NCBI RefSeq assembly: GCF_000145235.1
Contig: NC_014391.1
Span: forward strand, 3,604,001 to 3,668,000
Direction of reading: 5' to 3'
DNA length: 64,000 nt
Origin: Micromonospora aurantiaca ATCC 27029
GTDB lineage: Bacteria > Actinomycetota > Actinomycetes > Mycobacteriales > Micromonosporaceae
Made by a program: the position numbers and the translations under genes. Below are positions 22,497 through 31,740 of this stretch, one piece after another. Every line of letters starts with the position of its first letter. The stretch's first letter is position 1. The notes beneath the pieces are model-generated. The model worked only from the letters and a program-made list of their open reading frames with translations. It was not told the DNA's origin and searched no databases.

Positions 22497-22991
22497 TCAA
22501 CCCGCGAAGTCCTCCGGACGCACCTGCTCCAGGAACTCCCGGAACTTCTCCACCTCGTCCTCCTGCTCGTCCGGGATCACGATCCCCGCCTCACTGAGGA
22601 CCTGCTCCGCACAACGAATCGGAGCACCCACCCGCAACGCCAACGCGATGGAGTCACTCGGCCGCGCCGACACCCGCACACCGTCACCGAGGAGCAGATC
22701 CGCGTAGAACACGTTCTCCTTCAACTCGGTGATCTCCACCGCCCGCAACGGCGCCTGCAACGCCGTCAGCACATCCCGCAGAAGATCGTGCGTCAACGGC
22801 CGGGCCGGCTTGACCCCCTGCTGCTCATAAGCGATCGCCGTCGCCTCGACCGCGCCGATCCAGATCGGCAGATAGCGGTCCCCCTCGACCTCCCGCAGCA
22901 GGACGATCGGCTGGTTGCTCGGCAACTCCACCCGAACTCCGACCACGCTCAGCTCGCGCACCGCCGCCTCCGTGTCGTCGTCACCATGCAC
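22497..22991 (-). CDS. Bifunctional nuclease family protein (DUF151)
   Basis: A 164-residue protein with the DUF151 core: LPSNQPIVLLREVEGDRYLPIWIG, EATAIAYEQQG, the THDLLRDVL helix and PSDSIALALRVGAPI. Members have RNase/DNase activity in plants and Thermotoga; the bacterial role is unclear. The gene is Rv1829-like and sits between the two MerR regulators, its usual actinobacterial position. GTG 22991 is chosen over the upstream ATG 23072, whose extension is not conserved-looking. Confidence 0.88.
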   Translation of the reverse strand: MHGDDDTEAAVRELSVVGVRVELPSNQPIVLLREVEGDRYLPIWIGAVEATAIAYEQQGVKPARPLTHDLLRDVLTALQAPLRAVEITELKENVFYADLLLGDGVRVSARPSDSIALALRVGAPIRCAEQVLSEAGIVIPDEQEDEVEKFREFLEQVRPEDFAG

Positions 22992-23172
22992 CGCGCCCTT
23001 CCCTGCACGGTACACGGACCAGGACACGGGAGTCCCACGCGCTACGTGCACCACGCCTCGCCGGACGGGCATACCCCGGCAAGCCTACGACACGCTCCGC
23101 CGACCAGATCTTTCCGCGCCCACCCACGACGAAGGGCCGGGCGCACACCGCACCCGGCCCCTCGCACCGACC

Positions 23173-23928
23173 TCACCGGCCCAACGTCGACCGCAGCCCC
23201 ACCCGCACCAACGCCGCGTGCAACCGCTGCGACAACGCCAGCAACTCCCGCGCCGTCTCCGCCGCCCGGGCCCGCGCCGCCGGATCGCTCTGCCGCGCCA
23301 ACGGCGCCACCAACTGCGCGAACAACCCGACCTCACGATCCGCCGCCGACCGGTACGCCCGCAGATGCCGAGGCTCCAGCCCGTACGCCGCCAGACCCGC
23401 CACCGCACTCGCGATGATCAACGCGTCCGCGTCGTACCACCCCGGCGGATCCGACACCAGCACACCCAGCCGCTCCAACTCCGCGAGCGTCGACTCGTCC
23501 ACACCACTACGAGCGATCAGACCCGCCCGGTCCAGCCGCACCTCCGACGACTCGACCGACTCCACCGGCTCCCGGCCCGGAACCTCACCACCCGGACCCA
23601 CAGCCACCAGATTCGGCCGCCCCCGCCCCGGCGACGGACCAGACCCGTCCCACTGGGCCAACTGCTCCCGGATCACCCGCAACGGCAGGTACTGATCCCG
23701 CTGCGCGGTCAACACGAACCGCAACCGCGCCACATCGTCCCAGCCGTACTTCCGATAACCCGCCGGCGTCCGCTGCGGCTCCACCAGGCCCTCGGCCTCC
23801 AGGAACCGCAACTTCGAGATCGTGACGTCCGGAAACTCCGGCCGCAACTGCGCCAGCACCTCGCCGATACTCATCAGCGCAGGCGCCCGCGCCGCCCCGG
23901 ACGGCGTCGAAGCCGCAGGCTCGTTCAC
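23173..23928 (-). CDS. ftsR: MerR-family regulator, FtsR-like (Rv1828-like)
   Basis: The 251-residue protein has a MerR domain near the N-terminus (MSIGEVLAQLRPEFPDVTIS, then FLEAEGLVEPQRTPAGYRKY) and a C-terminal effector-like helical region. The Corynebacterium homologue FtsR activates ftsZ; M. tuberculosis Rv1828 is the same family. It overlaps garA by 4 bp (ATGA), so the two are translated together. The symbol is assigned by family and synteny rather than tested function. Confidence 0.82.
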   Translation of the reverse strand: MNEPAASTPSGAARAPALMSIGEVLAQLRPEFPDVTISKLRFLEAEGLVEPQRTPAGYRKYGWDDVARLRFVLTAQRDQYLPLRVIREQLAQWDGSGPSPGRGRPNLVAVGPGGEVPGREPVESVESSEVRLDRAGLIARSGVDESTLAELERLGVLVSDPPGWYDADALIIASAVAGLAAYGLEPRHLRAYRSAADREVGLFAQLVAPLARQSDPAARARAAETARELLALSQRLHAALVRVGLRSTLGR

Positions 23929-24377
23929 CCCCGGCCGGCCTCCTCCTCCGGGCGCGGACCGGCGATGAACACCACCCGGAACTTGCCGATCTGCACCTCG
24001 TCACCGTTGCTCAGCGTCGCCGCCTCGACCCGCTCACGATTCACATACGTGCCGTTCAGGCTGCCCACATCCCGCACCGTGAACGTCCCACCGTCACGGT
24101 GGAACTCCGCGTGCCGACGCGACACCGTCACGTCGTCCAGGAAGATGTCACTGTCCGGGTGCCGCCCACTCGTCGTCACATCGTGGTCCAACAGGAACCG
24201 GGCACCCGCATTCGGACCCCGGCGAACCACCAGCAACGCCATACCCGGCGGCAACGAGCCGGACATCCGGCTCGGCACCACATCGGTGTCCGGGCCCTCC
24301 AGCACTTCGTCGAGCGAGCCGAGATTGAGCGTCGAAGTGACGTCGAGCGGGGGGAACTCGTCGTCTGGGCGCGTCAT
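23925..24377 (-). CDS. garA: FHA-domain metabolic regulator GarA
   Basis: GarA (OdhI) is a phosphothreonine-binding protein that, when unphosphorylated, restrains 2-oxoglutarate dehydrogenase and other glutamate-node enzymes. The 150 residues hold an FHA domain with GRHPDSDIFLDD, SRRHAEF and GSLNGTYVN, preceded by a flexible acidic N-terminus with candidate phospho-threonines in DVTSTLNLG, corresponding in position to the ETTS kinase-target motif of mycobacterial GarA. ATG 24377 follows GAGGTGG. gcvH lies upstream, 216 bp away. Confidence 0.93.
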   Translation of the reverse strand: MTRPDDEFPPLDVTSTLNLGSLDEVLEGPDTDVVPSRMSGSLPPGMALLVVRRGPNAGARFLLDHDVTTSGRHPDSDIFLDDVTVSRRHAEFHRDGGTFTVRDVGSLNGTYVNRERVEAATLSNGDEVQIGKFRVVFIAGPRPEEEAGRG

Positions 24378-24593
24378 GGGACCACCTCACGGATCTGTTC
24401 GGTCGGCGTCAGGGAATGGCGGGTCTGGCCGCCGGGCAACACCACACCCGGCGGCTGGCTCCCCGTGCCCGGGAAGGCGCATTCCGCAACGCTCAAACTA
24501 TTGGTTCTCGGTCGACTGGGCGAGCCTAGCCAGCGCCGAAATGCAGGGCAACCGGACGCGCGGAACCTCGCCGCCGCCCGGAACAGCACGAAC

Positions 24594-24977
24594 TCAGCTC
24601 TCGGTGAGCTCGCGGTACGCATCGGCGGTCAGCAGACCCTCGACCGCCGCCGGATCGTCCGGAGTGATCTCCACCAACCACCCCGCACCGTACGGATCCG
24701 TGTTGATCACCTCAGGGGTGTCGGCCAACGCCTCGTTGCGCGCCGCCACCGTGCCGCTCAACGGCGCGTAGATCTCCGACACGCTCTTCGTCGACTCGAT
24801 CTCGCCCAGCGACTCACCCGCCGCCACCACCGCACCCGGCTCCGGCAGCTGAACGAACACGATGTCACCCAGGGCGTCCTGCGCGAAGTGCGTGATACCG
24901 ACGCGGACGACACCACCGTCACCACCGACCACCCACTCGTGCTCGGCGGTGTACCGCAGATCCTCAGGAATCACCAA
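24594..24977 (-). CDS. gcvH: Glycine cleavage system H protein
   Basis: The lipoyl carrier shuttles the aminomethyl group between GcvP and GcvT. The 127 residues begin MVIPEDLRYTAEHEWV and carry the lipoylated Lys in IESTKSVSEIYAP; VGWLVEI-like TAGWLVEITPDD follows. Length is typical. It lies in the garA block (Rv1826 position) rather than beside gcvP and shows no riboswitch. Confidence 0.96.
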   Translation of the reverse strand: MVIPEDLRYTAEHEWVVGGDGGVVRVGITHFAQDALGDIVFVQLPEPGAVVAAGESLGEIESTKSVSEIYAPLSGTVAARNEALADTPEVINTDPYGAGWLVEITPDDPAAVEGLLTADAYRELTES

Positions 24978-25028
24978 CTGCGTCCTTCGTCATCGGTGCA
25001 CCGGAGAAACCGGCGCGGCCGCGACCGG

Positions 25029-25967
25029 TCACGAGACCGGCCGGGCGTGGTCCAGCTTGATCGGCGCGTGCAGCTGCGAAACCTCCACAACCTCACGATC
25101 CTCGGAGGTCACGTTACCGCCGCCGTCCCGCACCGATGCGACCACCCCGCCGGGAATGTTCAACGCCGTACGCATCGTCGCCGGATCACCGATCACCATG
25201 ATCGTGAACGGACCCGTCAACCGCCGCCCGTCCACCACCAGCGCACCGTCGGGCCCGTCCACGAAATACGTCGACGCGATGATCCGCGCCGCCGTACCGT
25301 CCGTGCCCTGGATCTGCATCGCCTCCGCGCCCGCACCCCGCAGCTCCTGCACCGCGTCCAGGATCCGCGTCGACGACACCGCCTTCGCCGGCCCCGAGAA
25401 CCGCACCTCAAGACCCGGACCCACCGCCGGCAACGTACCCGCCAGGATGCCCAGCTCGTCCGCCCGCCGCGTCGCCTCCTCCAGCGCCGCCTGCCGACCC
25501 TGCTCACCCGACCGCAGCTGCCGCTGGCTCTCCTCCAGCAACTCGATCTCCTGGCGCAGCCGCCGCTCCCGCGAATCCAGATCCGACGAGATCCGCACCA
25601 GGTCCTCCTCCCGCGTCGCCGCGAGCGTCGGATCCGTCGACGTCGTCTTGAACTGCACCACCAGCGTGAAACCCAGCAACGCCAGCAACACCGCGATCAT
25701 CGCGCCCGCCGACGAGAACCGCCGCGCCGCCGACGGCGCACCGGCACCGGCCGCCGCACCCGGCTCCGGCTCGGACTCCGGCACCGCCTCCCGCTCCGCG
25801 GGCTCCGCCGCCTCGTCCGGCACCGGCTCCACCGGCGCCAACGGGCTCAACTCGTCCGGATCGGGCGCGTCCGGGCGCGGATCCGGCTCACCCGCCGGAC
25901 CCGACGGCCGCGCCGGCTCCCCCGGCCGCGGCCACCCGGTACCCGTCTCCCTGTGTTCCTCGCTCAT
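25029..25967 (-). CDS. DUF881 membrane protein (first of two)
   Basis: A 312-residue protein with a long acidic, Pro-rich N-terminus, one membrane segment (AGAMIAVLLALLGFTLVVQF) and an extracytoplasmic part: a coiled coil (SSDLDSRERRLRQEIELLEE) then the DUF881 domain (LEVRFSGPAK; GTDGTAARIIASTYFVDGPD). This matches Rv1825. Function unknown; DUF881 genes flank the small basic protein gene in actinobacteria and are thought to act in the cell envelope or division. ATG 25967 is chosen over 26087. Confidence 0.86.
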   Translation of the reverse strand: MSEEHRETGTGWPRPGEPARPSGPAGEPDPRPDAPDPDELSPLAPVEPVPDEAAEPAEREAVPESEPEPGAAAGAGAPSAARRFSSAGAMIAVLLALLGFTLVVQFKTTSTDPTLAATREEDLVRISSDLDSRERRLRQEIELLEESQRQLRSGEQGRQAALEEATRRADELGILAGTLPAVGPGLEVRFSGPAKAVSSTRILDAVQELRGAGAEAMQIQGTDGTAARIIASTYFVDGPDGALVVDGRRLTGPFTIMVIGDPATMRTALNIPGGVVASVRDGGGNVTSEDREVVEVSQLHAPIKLDHARPVS

Positions 25968-25977
25968 CGCCACAAAC

Positions 25978-26310
25978 CTACGCCCGGAACAGGTGCCGGC
26001 GGATCGCCGCCACATTTCCGAAGATGCGCACCCCGAGCACGACCACCACACCGGTCGACAACTGACCGCCCACGCCCAACTGGTCACCCAGGTACACGAT
26101 CAGACCCGCCACCAGCACGTTCGAGATGAACGACACCACGAACTGCTTGTCGTCGAAGATCCGGTCCAGCTTCGCCCGCACCCCACCGAACACCGCGTCC
26201 AACGCGGCCACCACAGCGATCGGCAGATACGGCTGCAACGCCGCCGGCACCGTGGGGTCCAGATACACCCCGAGCACCACACCGGCGAGCAACGCCAGCA
26301 CCGCGATCAT
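25978..26310 (-). CDS. Small basic family membrane protein (Sbp)
   Basis: A 110-residue protein with about three membrane helices (MIAVLALLAGVVLGVYLDP; YLPIAVVAALDAVFGGVRA; SNVLVAGLIVYLGDQLG) and a basic tail. PTVPAALQPYLPIAVVAALD and the VVVLGVRIFGNVA motif define the DUF1290 'small basic protein' family. It occupies the Rv1824 position between two DUF881 genes and overlaps the upstream one by 4 bp. Function unknown. Confidence 0.88.
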   Translation of the reverse strand: MIAVLALLAGVVLGVYLDPTVPAALQPYLPIAVVAALDAVFGGVRAKLDRIFDDKQFVVSFISNVLVAGLIVYLGDQLGVGGQLSTGVVVVLGVRIFGNVAAIRRHLFRA

Positions 26311-27272
26311 CGGCCACCTCCCGAGGGGCTGGAAGAACCACCCGGGCCGGACGACCCGGGACTCGACGAACCGGCGCCACCCGAACCCGACGGGCGCGCG
26401 CTCCCGCTCGGACCCGGGCTCGCCGGAGGCTCGGCGTAGCGTAGCCGCGGCTGCGGCGCCGCCGGCAAGGTGAGGTCGTCGACCCGCTTCACCCCGAACG
26501 ACAGACCCGTCGTCCGCGCCACCTCACGCATCAACGCCGCCGCCCGGCTCTCGTCGAACCGGTCCCGCATCGACCTCGGCCCGATCGCCTGCACCTCGTA
26601 CGGGCCCGTCACCGGCCGGTAGTCCACCAGGATCGCCTCACCCGCCGAACGGATCGTCGACGTCGCCGTCAACCGCTGCCCGTTCACCGCCACCGCCTCG
26701 GCGCCCGCCGCCCACAACGCGTTCGCGACCTTCTGCAGATCCGAATACAGCACCCGGGACGGGCCCGCGTCCCCGCCGGTCACCCCGTCCTGGTCCGCCG
26801 CCGCGTCGGCCAGCCGCACCACCACGCCGTCCCCCCGCACCCGGGCCAGGCCGGTGCCCGCCTCCAGCGTGCGCAACCGGGACGCCTGCGAACCGCTCAA
26901 CGCCGCGTCCCGCTGCCGGCCGACCTCCTCACGCAACTGCTCGGCGCGCTCGGTCAACCGGTCGGTCTCCGCCTCCCGCCCCTTGATCTCGGCGACCAGA
27001 CCCGCCCGCGCCGTCGCGCGGCTCGGCTCCTCCGCCACCGTCTCCCGGTACGCCACCGCGAACAGGAAACCGATCAGCGCCAGCACCACCAGGCTCACCG
27101 GCCGGCCCAGCACCTCCCGCAGCCGCGACATGGAGCCCGTCGCCCGGCGCGCCGCCGCGTCCCCGTACCCCGGGTCCAGCGGATTGCGGAACAGCTCGGT
27201 CAGGAAGTCCGGGGCGTACACCCGGGTCGACGGGTCGCGTTCCTTGTCCCCGTCCCGTGACGGCGTCGTCAT
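26307..27272 (-). CDS. DUF881 membrane protein (second of two)
   Basis: A 321-residue paralogue of the other DUF881 gene: a short cytoplasmic N-terminus with FLTELFRNPLDPGY, one membrane helix (VSLVVLALIGFLFAVAYRET), a coiled coil (EIKGREAETDRLTERAEQL), the DUF881 domain and a Ser/Gly/Pro-rich disordered tail. ATG 27272 follows GGAGG and overlaps the pgsA-like stop (ATGA). It corresponds to Rv1823. Its coiled-coil and membrane topology recall divisome accessory proteins, but this is inference. Confidence 0.86.
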   Translation of the reverse strand: MTTPSRDGDKERDPSTRVYAPDFLTELFRNPLDPGYGDAAARRATGSMSRLREVLGRPVSLVVLALIGFLFAVAYRETVAEEPSRATARAGLVAEIKGREAETDRLTERAEQLREEVGRQRDAALSGSQASRLRTLEAGTGLARVRGDGVVVRLADAAADQDGVTGGDAGPSRVLYSDLQKVANALWAAGAEAVAVNGQRLTATSTIRSAGEAILVDYRPVTGPYEVQAIGPRSMRDRFDESRAAALMREVARTTGLSFGVKRVDDLTLPAAPQPRLRYAEPPASPGPSGSARPSGSGGAGSSSPGSSGPGGSSSPSGGGR

Positions 27273-27907
27273 GCCGCCGCCTCCGTACGCCGCGCCCGCA
27301 TGGCCCGCACGAGGCGGCTCGCCTGCACCACGTACATCGCGCCGGCGACCCAGTAGAGGACCAGGCCCCACCAGGCCAGGCCCCAGCCGATCGCGCCTGC
27401 GGCGGTGCCGGCGTCCGGCACCGCGTCGGCCAGCAGCAGGATGGGGAACGCCGCCAGGAGCAGGAACGTCGCGGTCTTGCCCACGTAGTGCACCGGCGGC
27501 GGGCCGTAGCCGTACCGGCGCAGCACCCCGAGGGACACCAGCAGGAGCAGCTCCCGGGCCAGCAGCGCGCCGGTGAACTGCCAGGGCACCACCTCGCGGG
27601 CGGTGAACGCGAGCAGCGTGGCGAGGATGTAGAGGCGGTCGGCCAGCGGGTCGAGCAGCTCCCCGAGCCGGCTCACCTGGCCCAGGCGGCGGGCGATCCA
27701 GCCGTCCACCCAGTCGCTGGTGCCGCCCACGGCGAGCACCGCGATGGCGGCGACGTCGGCCCGCACGACGAGGAACAGGTAGAGGAAGATCGGTACGCCG
27801 ACGAGCCGGACGAAACTGATCAGGTTGGGCAGCGTGAGGACGCGGTCTCCCACGACCGTGGCGGTCCCGGAATCCGGTTGCTCCGCTGGAGCCGGCCGAC
27901 GCGACAC
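27269..27907 (-). CDS. pgsA2: CDP-alcohol phosphatidyltransferase (PgsA2-like)
   Basis: The 212-residue membrane enzyme has the CDP-alcohol transferase motif, complete here as DGWIARRLGQVSRLGELLDP followed by LAD, with about six membrane segments. The family makes phospholipids from CDP-diacylglycerol and an alcohol. Start GTG 27907 follows GGGAGGG; the in-frame ATG 28051 would add a non-membrane extension. It begins the block pgsA2-DUF881-Sbp-DUF881, the same order as Rv1822-Rv1825. Which alcohol is used is unknown. Confidence 0.88.
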   Translation of the reverse strand: MSRRPAPAEQPDSGTATVVGDRVLTLPNLISFVRLVGVPIFLYLFLVVRADVAAIAVLAVGGTSDWVDGWIARRLGQVSRLGELLDPLADRLYILATLLAFTAREVVPWQFTGALLARELLLLVSLGVLRRYGYGPPPVHYVGKTATFLLLAAFPILLLADAVPDAGTAAGAIGWGLAWWGLVLYWVAGAMYVVQASRLVRAMRARRTEAAA

Positions 27908-28214
27908 CGAACCCTCCCTTCGCAGCACGGTCCGGCAGCCGGATGAACGGCCGCTGGAGGGACGTGCGCGTTGCCGGCCGGTCAGACGCCGGCGCCCTCT
28001 GTGATCCCGGTCTGGGACCTCCCCGACGCGGCCCGCCCTCGTGGTGATCACGGGCCGCCCAGTTGCGCTGCCACTATATCGGGCTCGCCGCTCTCGCCCG
28101 GTGGCCCGCTGCGTCGTTGCTCAGTGGTGTCACGGTGGTGACCGTCACAACCGCTAAGGCATCCTAGGACACTAGTTGAGCGGTGGGACGCAGGGCGGAC
28201 ATCGGTGCGAGGGA
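27908..28214. other. 307-bp spacer with the pgsA2-block promoter
   Basis: No gene is supported. On the minus strand TATAGT (complement of 28073-28078) is a good -10 box about 165 bp upstream of the pgsA2-like start, giving a long leader. No riboswitch is recognised in that leader. A GTCACGGTGGTGACCGTCAC stretch near 28126-28146 is repetitive but not clearly an operator. Confidence 0.4.
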
Positions 28215-28685
28215 TCAGGCGGTACGGGCGGTCGAGTCCGAGCCGGCCTGCGGGGCGGTGGCCGCCGCGGCCTGGCTGAACGCCACCAGCGCCAGCAGCA
28301 GCTCGTGCTGCACCCGGTTGGGCATCCGGTCGAGCACGGCCTGCACCGCCCGGTGCCGTCTCTCCTGGAGGTCGCGCAGCAGCGTATCGGCGGCAGCGGT
28401 CGGGATCAGCCGCACCTCCCGCCGGTCGCGCGGGTCCGCCACCCGGCGCAGCAGGCCGACCGCCTCCAGACGGTCGCACAACCGGCTCGCCGACGAGGGG
28501 ACCACGTCCAGCAGCTCGGCCAGCCGGTTCACGTTGGTGTCCGGATGCGACACGATCAGCGACAGCACCCGCAGCTGGGTGGGCGAGACGCCGACGGTGT
28601 GCCGGGACGTCGCCGAGTCGAGCACACCGATGAGCGCCTCCGCAGCCGATTCGATGGCCGCGGCAAGATTCGGAGGTCGCTCCAC
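28215..28685 (-). CDS. MarR-family transcriptional regulator
   Basis: The 156-residue protein has the MarR winged helix: SPTQLRVLSLIVSHPDTNVN, then LAELLDVVPSSASRLCDRLE as recognition helix, and the wing VADPRDRREVRLI. The conserved DxRxxR of the wing is present. It likely represses a nearby or distant gene in response to a small ligand. It lies 48 bp downstream of the SpoIIE-type phosphatase gene in the same direction and may share its transcript. Confidence 0.88.
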   Translation of the reverse strand: MERPPNLAAAIESAAEALIGVLDSATSRHTVGVSPTQLRVLSLIVSHPDTNVNRLAELLDVVPSSASRLCDRLEAVGLLRRVADPRDRREVRLIPTAAADTLLRDLQERRHRAVQAVLDRMPNRVQHELLLALVAFSQAAAATAPQAGSDSTARTA

Positions 28686-28733
28686 TCGCCGTCCCCTGCG
28701 ATCGTCCCGCTCGTGTTCGCTCCGCAGCCCCGG

Positions 28734-29921
28734 TCACTGCCCCGTCACGTCGCCGGACCGGCTGGGGCCGCGCCAGTCCAGGCAGACGACGACCGCGTCG
28801 TCGCGGAGATCCGCGTCGGCATGGTACGCGTGCAGTTCGCGCATCACCGTACCAACTGCCTCGGTCGCCGGCTGCAGCCGAGTCGACCGCATCGCACGCG
28901 CCATGGCCCGGACGCCGTACGGCTCCTGCTCGTCGGGCTCCGCCGCGTACACCCCGTCGCTGACGACGAAGAGGCGATCGCCCGGCTCCAGAGTGAACTC
29001 CTGCACGTCGTAGCGCGTCTCGGCGAACATGCCCAGCGGCAGCTGCTGCTCCAGCGCGATCGGCGTGACGCGGCCCCCACGCAGCCGCAGCAGTTGCGGT
29101 GAGCCGGCGTCGACCACGCGCATCACGCCCCGGCGGCTGTCCAGCTCCAGCAGGAGCGTGGCCACGTGCCGGTCGCCCCGGTGCTGGTAGTAGATGGTGT
29201 CCGAGGCCAGCTCCGCCTGCTCCACCAGGCTGCCGCCCGAACGCCTGGCGTTGCGCATGGCGTTCACCGTCATCGCCGTGAGCATCGACGCGGCCAGCCC
29301 GCTGCCGGTGCCGTTGAGCACGGTGAGGGTGAGCCGGTCGCCGTCCACCGACCAGTCGAAGTGGTCACCGCCCACGGTGTACGCCGGTTCGAGTTGCCCG
29401 GCGAGCAGCGCGTCACCGAGCCGTACGCTGCGCCCCGGCAGCAGGTCCCACTGCATCTCGGCAGCCATGCTCAGCCGCTCCCGCCGCCGGGCGCGCCGGT
29501 AGCGGTCGGTCTCCCGGTCGGCCGCCCGGATCGCCACTGCCAGTTCCCCGGCGGCGTCGCGCGCGGCCTCCACAGTGGCCACGTCCGGGTCGCCGGGCAG
29601 CTCCACCATCAGCACGCCGAGCCGCTCCCCCCACACCGACAGCGGCAGGTAGGCGCGGCAGCGGCCGTCCTCGACGATGTCCAGCACCGGCTCCTGGCTG
29701 CTGAAACAGCGCTGCGCGACGCTGTGGGCCAGCAGCGGGCCGCCGTCGGGCACGTCCGGGTCGAGCACCGGCCAGAGTCCGCTGGCGCGGTAGTCGGCGA
29801 CGAACACCTCCGCCCGCGCGGCCCCGAGCGTCTGGCGCAGCACCGCGTCCGCGGTCTCCGCCAGTTGGTCGGGTGGCGCCGTGCGCAGGGCACGTGACAC
29901 CGATCCGGACGCCTCCGGCAT
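28734..29921 (-). CDS. SpoIIE-type PP2C phosphatase with GAF-like N-terminus
   Basis: The 395-residue protein has a GAF-like sensor half (about 1-160) and a SpoIIE PP2C domain: GQLEPAYTVGGDHFDW, LNGTGSGLAASMLTA, FVVSDGVYAAEPDE and LRDDAVVVCLDW hold the metal-binding Asp residues. One expected metal ligand is changed: the usual GDVxGHG motif reads NGTGSG, so activity may be altered. Such enzymes control anti-anti-sigma factors. GGAGG is 6 nt before ATG 29921, favouring it over ATG 29927. Confidence 0.83.
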   Translation of the reverse strand: MPEASGSVSRALRTAPPDQLAETADAVLRQTLGAARAEVFVADYRASGLWPVLDPDVPDGGPLLAHSVAQRCFSSQEPVLDIVEDGRCRAYLPLSVWGERLGVLMVELPGDPDVATVEAARDAAGELAVAIRAADRETDRYRRARRRERLSMAAEMQWDLLPGRSVRLGDALLAGQLEPAYTVGGDHFDWSVDGDRLTLTVLNGTGSGLAASMLTAMTVNAMRNARRSGGSLVEQAELASDTIYYQHRGDRHVATLLLELDSRRGVMRVVDAGSPQLLRLRGGRVTPIALEQQLPLGMFAETRYDVQEFTLEPGDRLFVVSDGVYAAEPDEQEPYGVRAMARAMRSTRLQPATEAVGTVMRELHAYHADADLRDDAVVVCLDWRGPSRSGDVTGQ

Positions 29922-30019
29922 GCTCATCCTCCGATGACGACTATTGCTACAGGGCAAACATCATACGAAGGCCGCCAGACGGCGAACGCCCCGCCTCGGC
30001 CGGGCGTGACGGGACCGGC

Positions 30020-30766
30020 TCAGCCGGCCGTGCGGAACGCCAGCGCGCCGTGGAACGCGTCCGGCACCGGCTCGGGCTCACCGGCCGGCCGCCACCGCGC
30101 CACCGGCACGATGCCGTCGCCGGTCGGCTGCCAGCGGCCCAGCAGCGGCGCGAACCGCTCGGGCGCCCGCATCCGGAACGCCGGGCCCATCATGGCCAGC
30201 GCCTCGGGGTGCCCGGCCAGCTCCTCGGTGTCGAAGTCGATCGCCAGCCGGCTGCCCGGCGCCACCGCCTGGTACAGCTCGTCGAGCGTACGGGCGAGCG
30301 TGTCGTCGTCCAGGAACGCCGCCAGCCCGAGGAAGACCACACCCACCGGCCGTCTCCCCCAGCCCGGCACGAACCGGTGCAGCTGCGCCCGGTCGACGGT
30401 ACCGATGTCGGTGGCGTCGCCGTAGCCGTACCCGGCCCGGTCGCTGCCGGCGAGCAGGCTCCGGCCCAGGCGGACCGTCTCCGGGTCCACGTCGGTGTAG
30501 AGCACTGTCGCCTCCGGTGCGACCTCGTGCACGTTGCCGCAGGTGGGCACACCCGCGCCGAAGACCAGGAAGCCGTCGATCCCGTCGGCGGCCATCGCCT
30601 GCACGGTGCGGCCGAGGAAACCACGCAGCGACCGGAAGATCGCCGCGCAGGGCCCGTACGCCGCCTCGAAAGCGGCGGCCGCGGCGACGTCCACCGGACG
30701 GTGGTGCCGGCCGCCGAGCCAGTAGTCGATCATGCGGGCGGTGCTCGGTCCGTCCGGCTGATCCAT
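30020..30766 (-). CDS. DUF574 / SAM-dependent methyltransferase-like protein
   Basis: The 248-residue protein begins with the family signature STARMIDYWLGGRHHRPVD and has the Rossmann SAM-site features FLVFGAGVPT and LYTDVDPETV, followed by VGVVFLGLAAFLDD. This is the actinobacterial family PF04672, large in Streptomyces and Micromonospora; substrates are unknown. The usual DIGTG in the SAM loop reads VFGAG, so binding may be modified. ATG 30766 follows GGAGGGAG. Confidence 0.82.
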   Translation of the reverse strand: MDQPDGPSTARMIDYWLGGRHHRPVDVAAAAAFEAAYGPCAAIFRSLRGFLGRTVQAMAADGIDGFLVFGAGVPTCGNVHEVAPEATVLYTDVDPETVRLGRSLLAGSDRAGYGYGDATDIGTVDRAQLHRFVPGWGRRPVGVVFLGLAAFLDDDTLARTLDELYQAVAPGSRLAIDFDTEELAGHPEALAMMGPAFRMRAPERFAPLLGRWQPTGDGIVPVARWRPAGEPEPVPDAFHGALAFRTAG

Positions 30767-30894
30767 CGACGGGGCTCCCTCCCCTGGGTGCTGCACGCCA
30801 GCGTACCCACCGGGCGACCCCGGCGGTATCGCCCCGGGCCGCCCACCCGGGCCGCGATACTGGCCGCGGGGGCGCCGGCCACGAGGAGGTACGG

Positions 30895-31740
30895 GTGAAC
30901 TCGGCGAACGGGGCCGCGGTGGTGGTCGGGGTGGACGGCTCCGAACCCGCGACACGGGCGGTGCGTCTGGCGGCCCGGGAGGCGCGGCGGCGCAACCGCC
31001 CGCTGCGGGTGGTGCACGGTTTCATCTGGCCGCTGCTGCGCGTGCCGGTCTCCGCGCCGGCCGGGTCACCACCCGGTGCCGGGTTGCGCAACCAGGCCGA
31101 GCAACTGGTCTCCGACGCGGTCGCGGCGGCCGAGGCGGAGTCGCCCGGCCTGCGCATCACCGGCGAGATCATCGACGGGGAGGCCGCCGCGGTGCTGCTC
31201 GGCGAGTCCCCCACCGCCGCCCTGATCGTCCTCGGCGACCGGGGACTGGGCGGATTCGCCGCGCTCGTGGTCGGGTCGGTCGCGGTGCAGGTCGCCTCGT
31301 ACGCCGACTGCCCGGTGCTGATCGCGCGCGGCACCGCCCGCGCGGACGGCCCGGTCGTGGTCGGCGTGGACGGCTCCACGCTGTCGCGCGCCGCCGTCGA
31401 GTTCGCCGCCGAGACCGCGTCCGCGTGGGGCGCGCCGCTGCACGTGGTGCACGCCCGCCCCGCCCCGCCCGGGCGCAAGGGCGGGGCCGAGGAGGACGAG
31501 CGGGTGCTCACCGAGGCGGTCGACGGGATCGGCGAACGGTGGCCGGACCTGCCGGTGCACGCCGAGACGGTACGCGCCAAACCGGTCGCGGCACTGACCA
31601 CGGCGTCGGCCTGGGCTCAACTGGTCGTGGTGGGCCGGCAGGGCCGGGGCGAGCTGGGCGGGCTGCTGCTCGGCTCGGTCAGCCAGGGGATCCTGCACCG
31701 CGCCGCCTGCCCGGTCGCGGTGGTCCGCGCCTCCGACTGA
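30895..31740 (+). CDS. Tandem universal stress protein (two UspA domains)
   Basis: The 281-residue protein is two UspA domains in a row. Each begins VVVGVDGSxxxxxAV and each has the ATP-binding G-2x-G-9x-G[S/A] motif: LGDRGLGGFAALVVGSVA in the first and VGRQGRGELGGLLLGSVS in the second. ATP-binding Usp proteins of this form are induced by hypoxia and stress in actinobacteria. GTG 30895 follows GAGGAGG. Confidence 0.9.
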   Translation: MNSANGAAVVVGVDGSEPATRAVRLAAREARRRNRPLRVVHGFIWPLLRVPVSAPAGSPPGAGLRNQAEQLVSDAVAAAEAESPGLRITGEIIDGEAAAVLLGESPTAALIVLGDRGLGGFAALVVGSVAVQVASYADCPVLIARGTARADGPVVVGVDGSTLSRAAVEFAAETASAWGAPLHVVHARPAPPGRKGGAEEDERVLTEAVDGIGERWPDLPVHAETVRAKPVAALTTASAWAQLVVVGRQGRGELGGLLLGSVSQGILHRAACPVAVVRASD

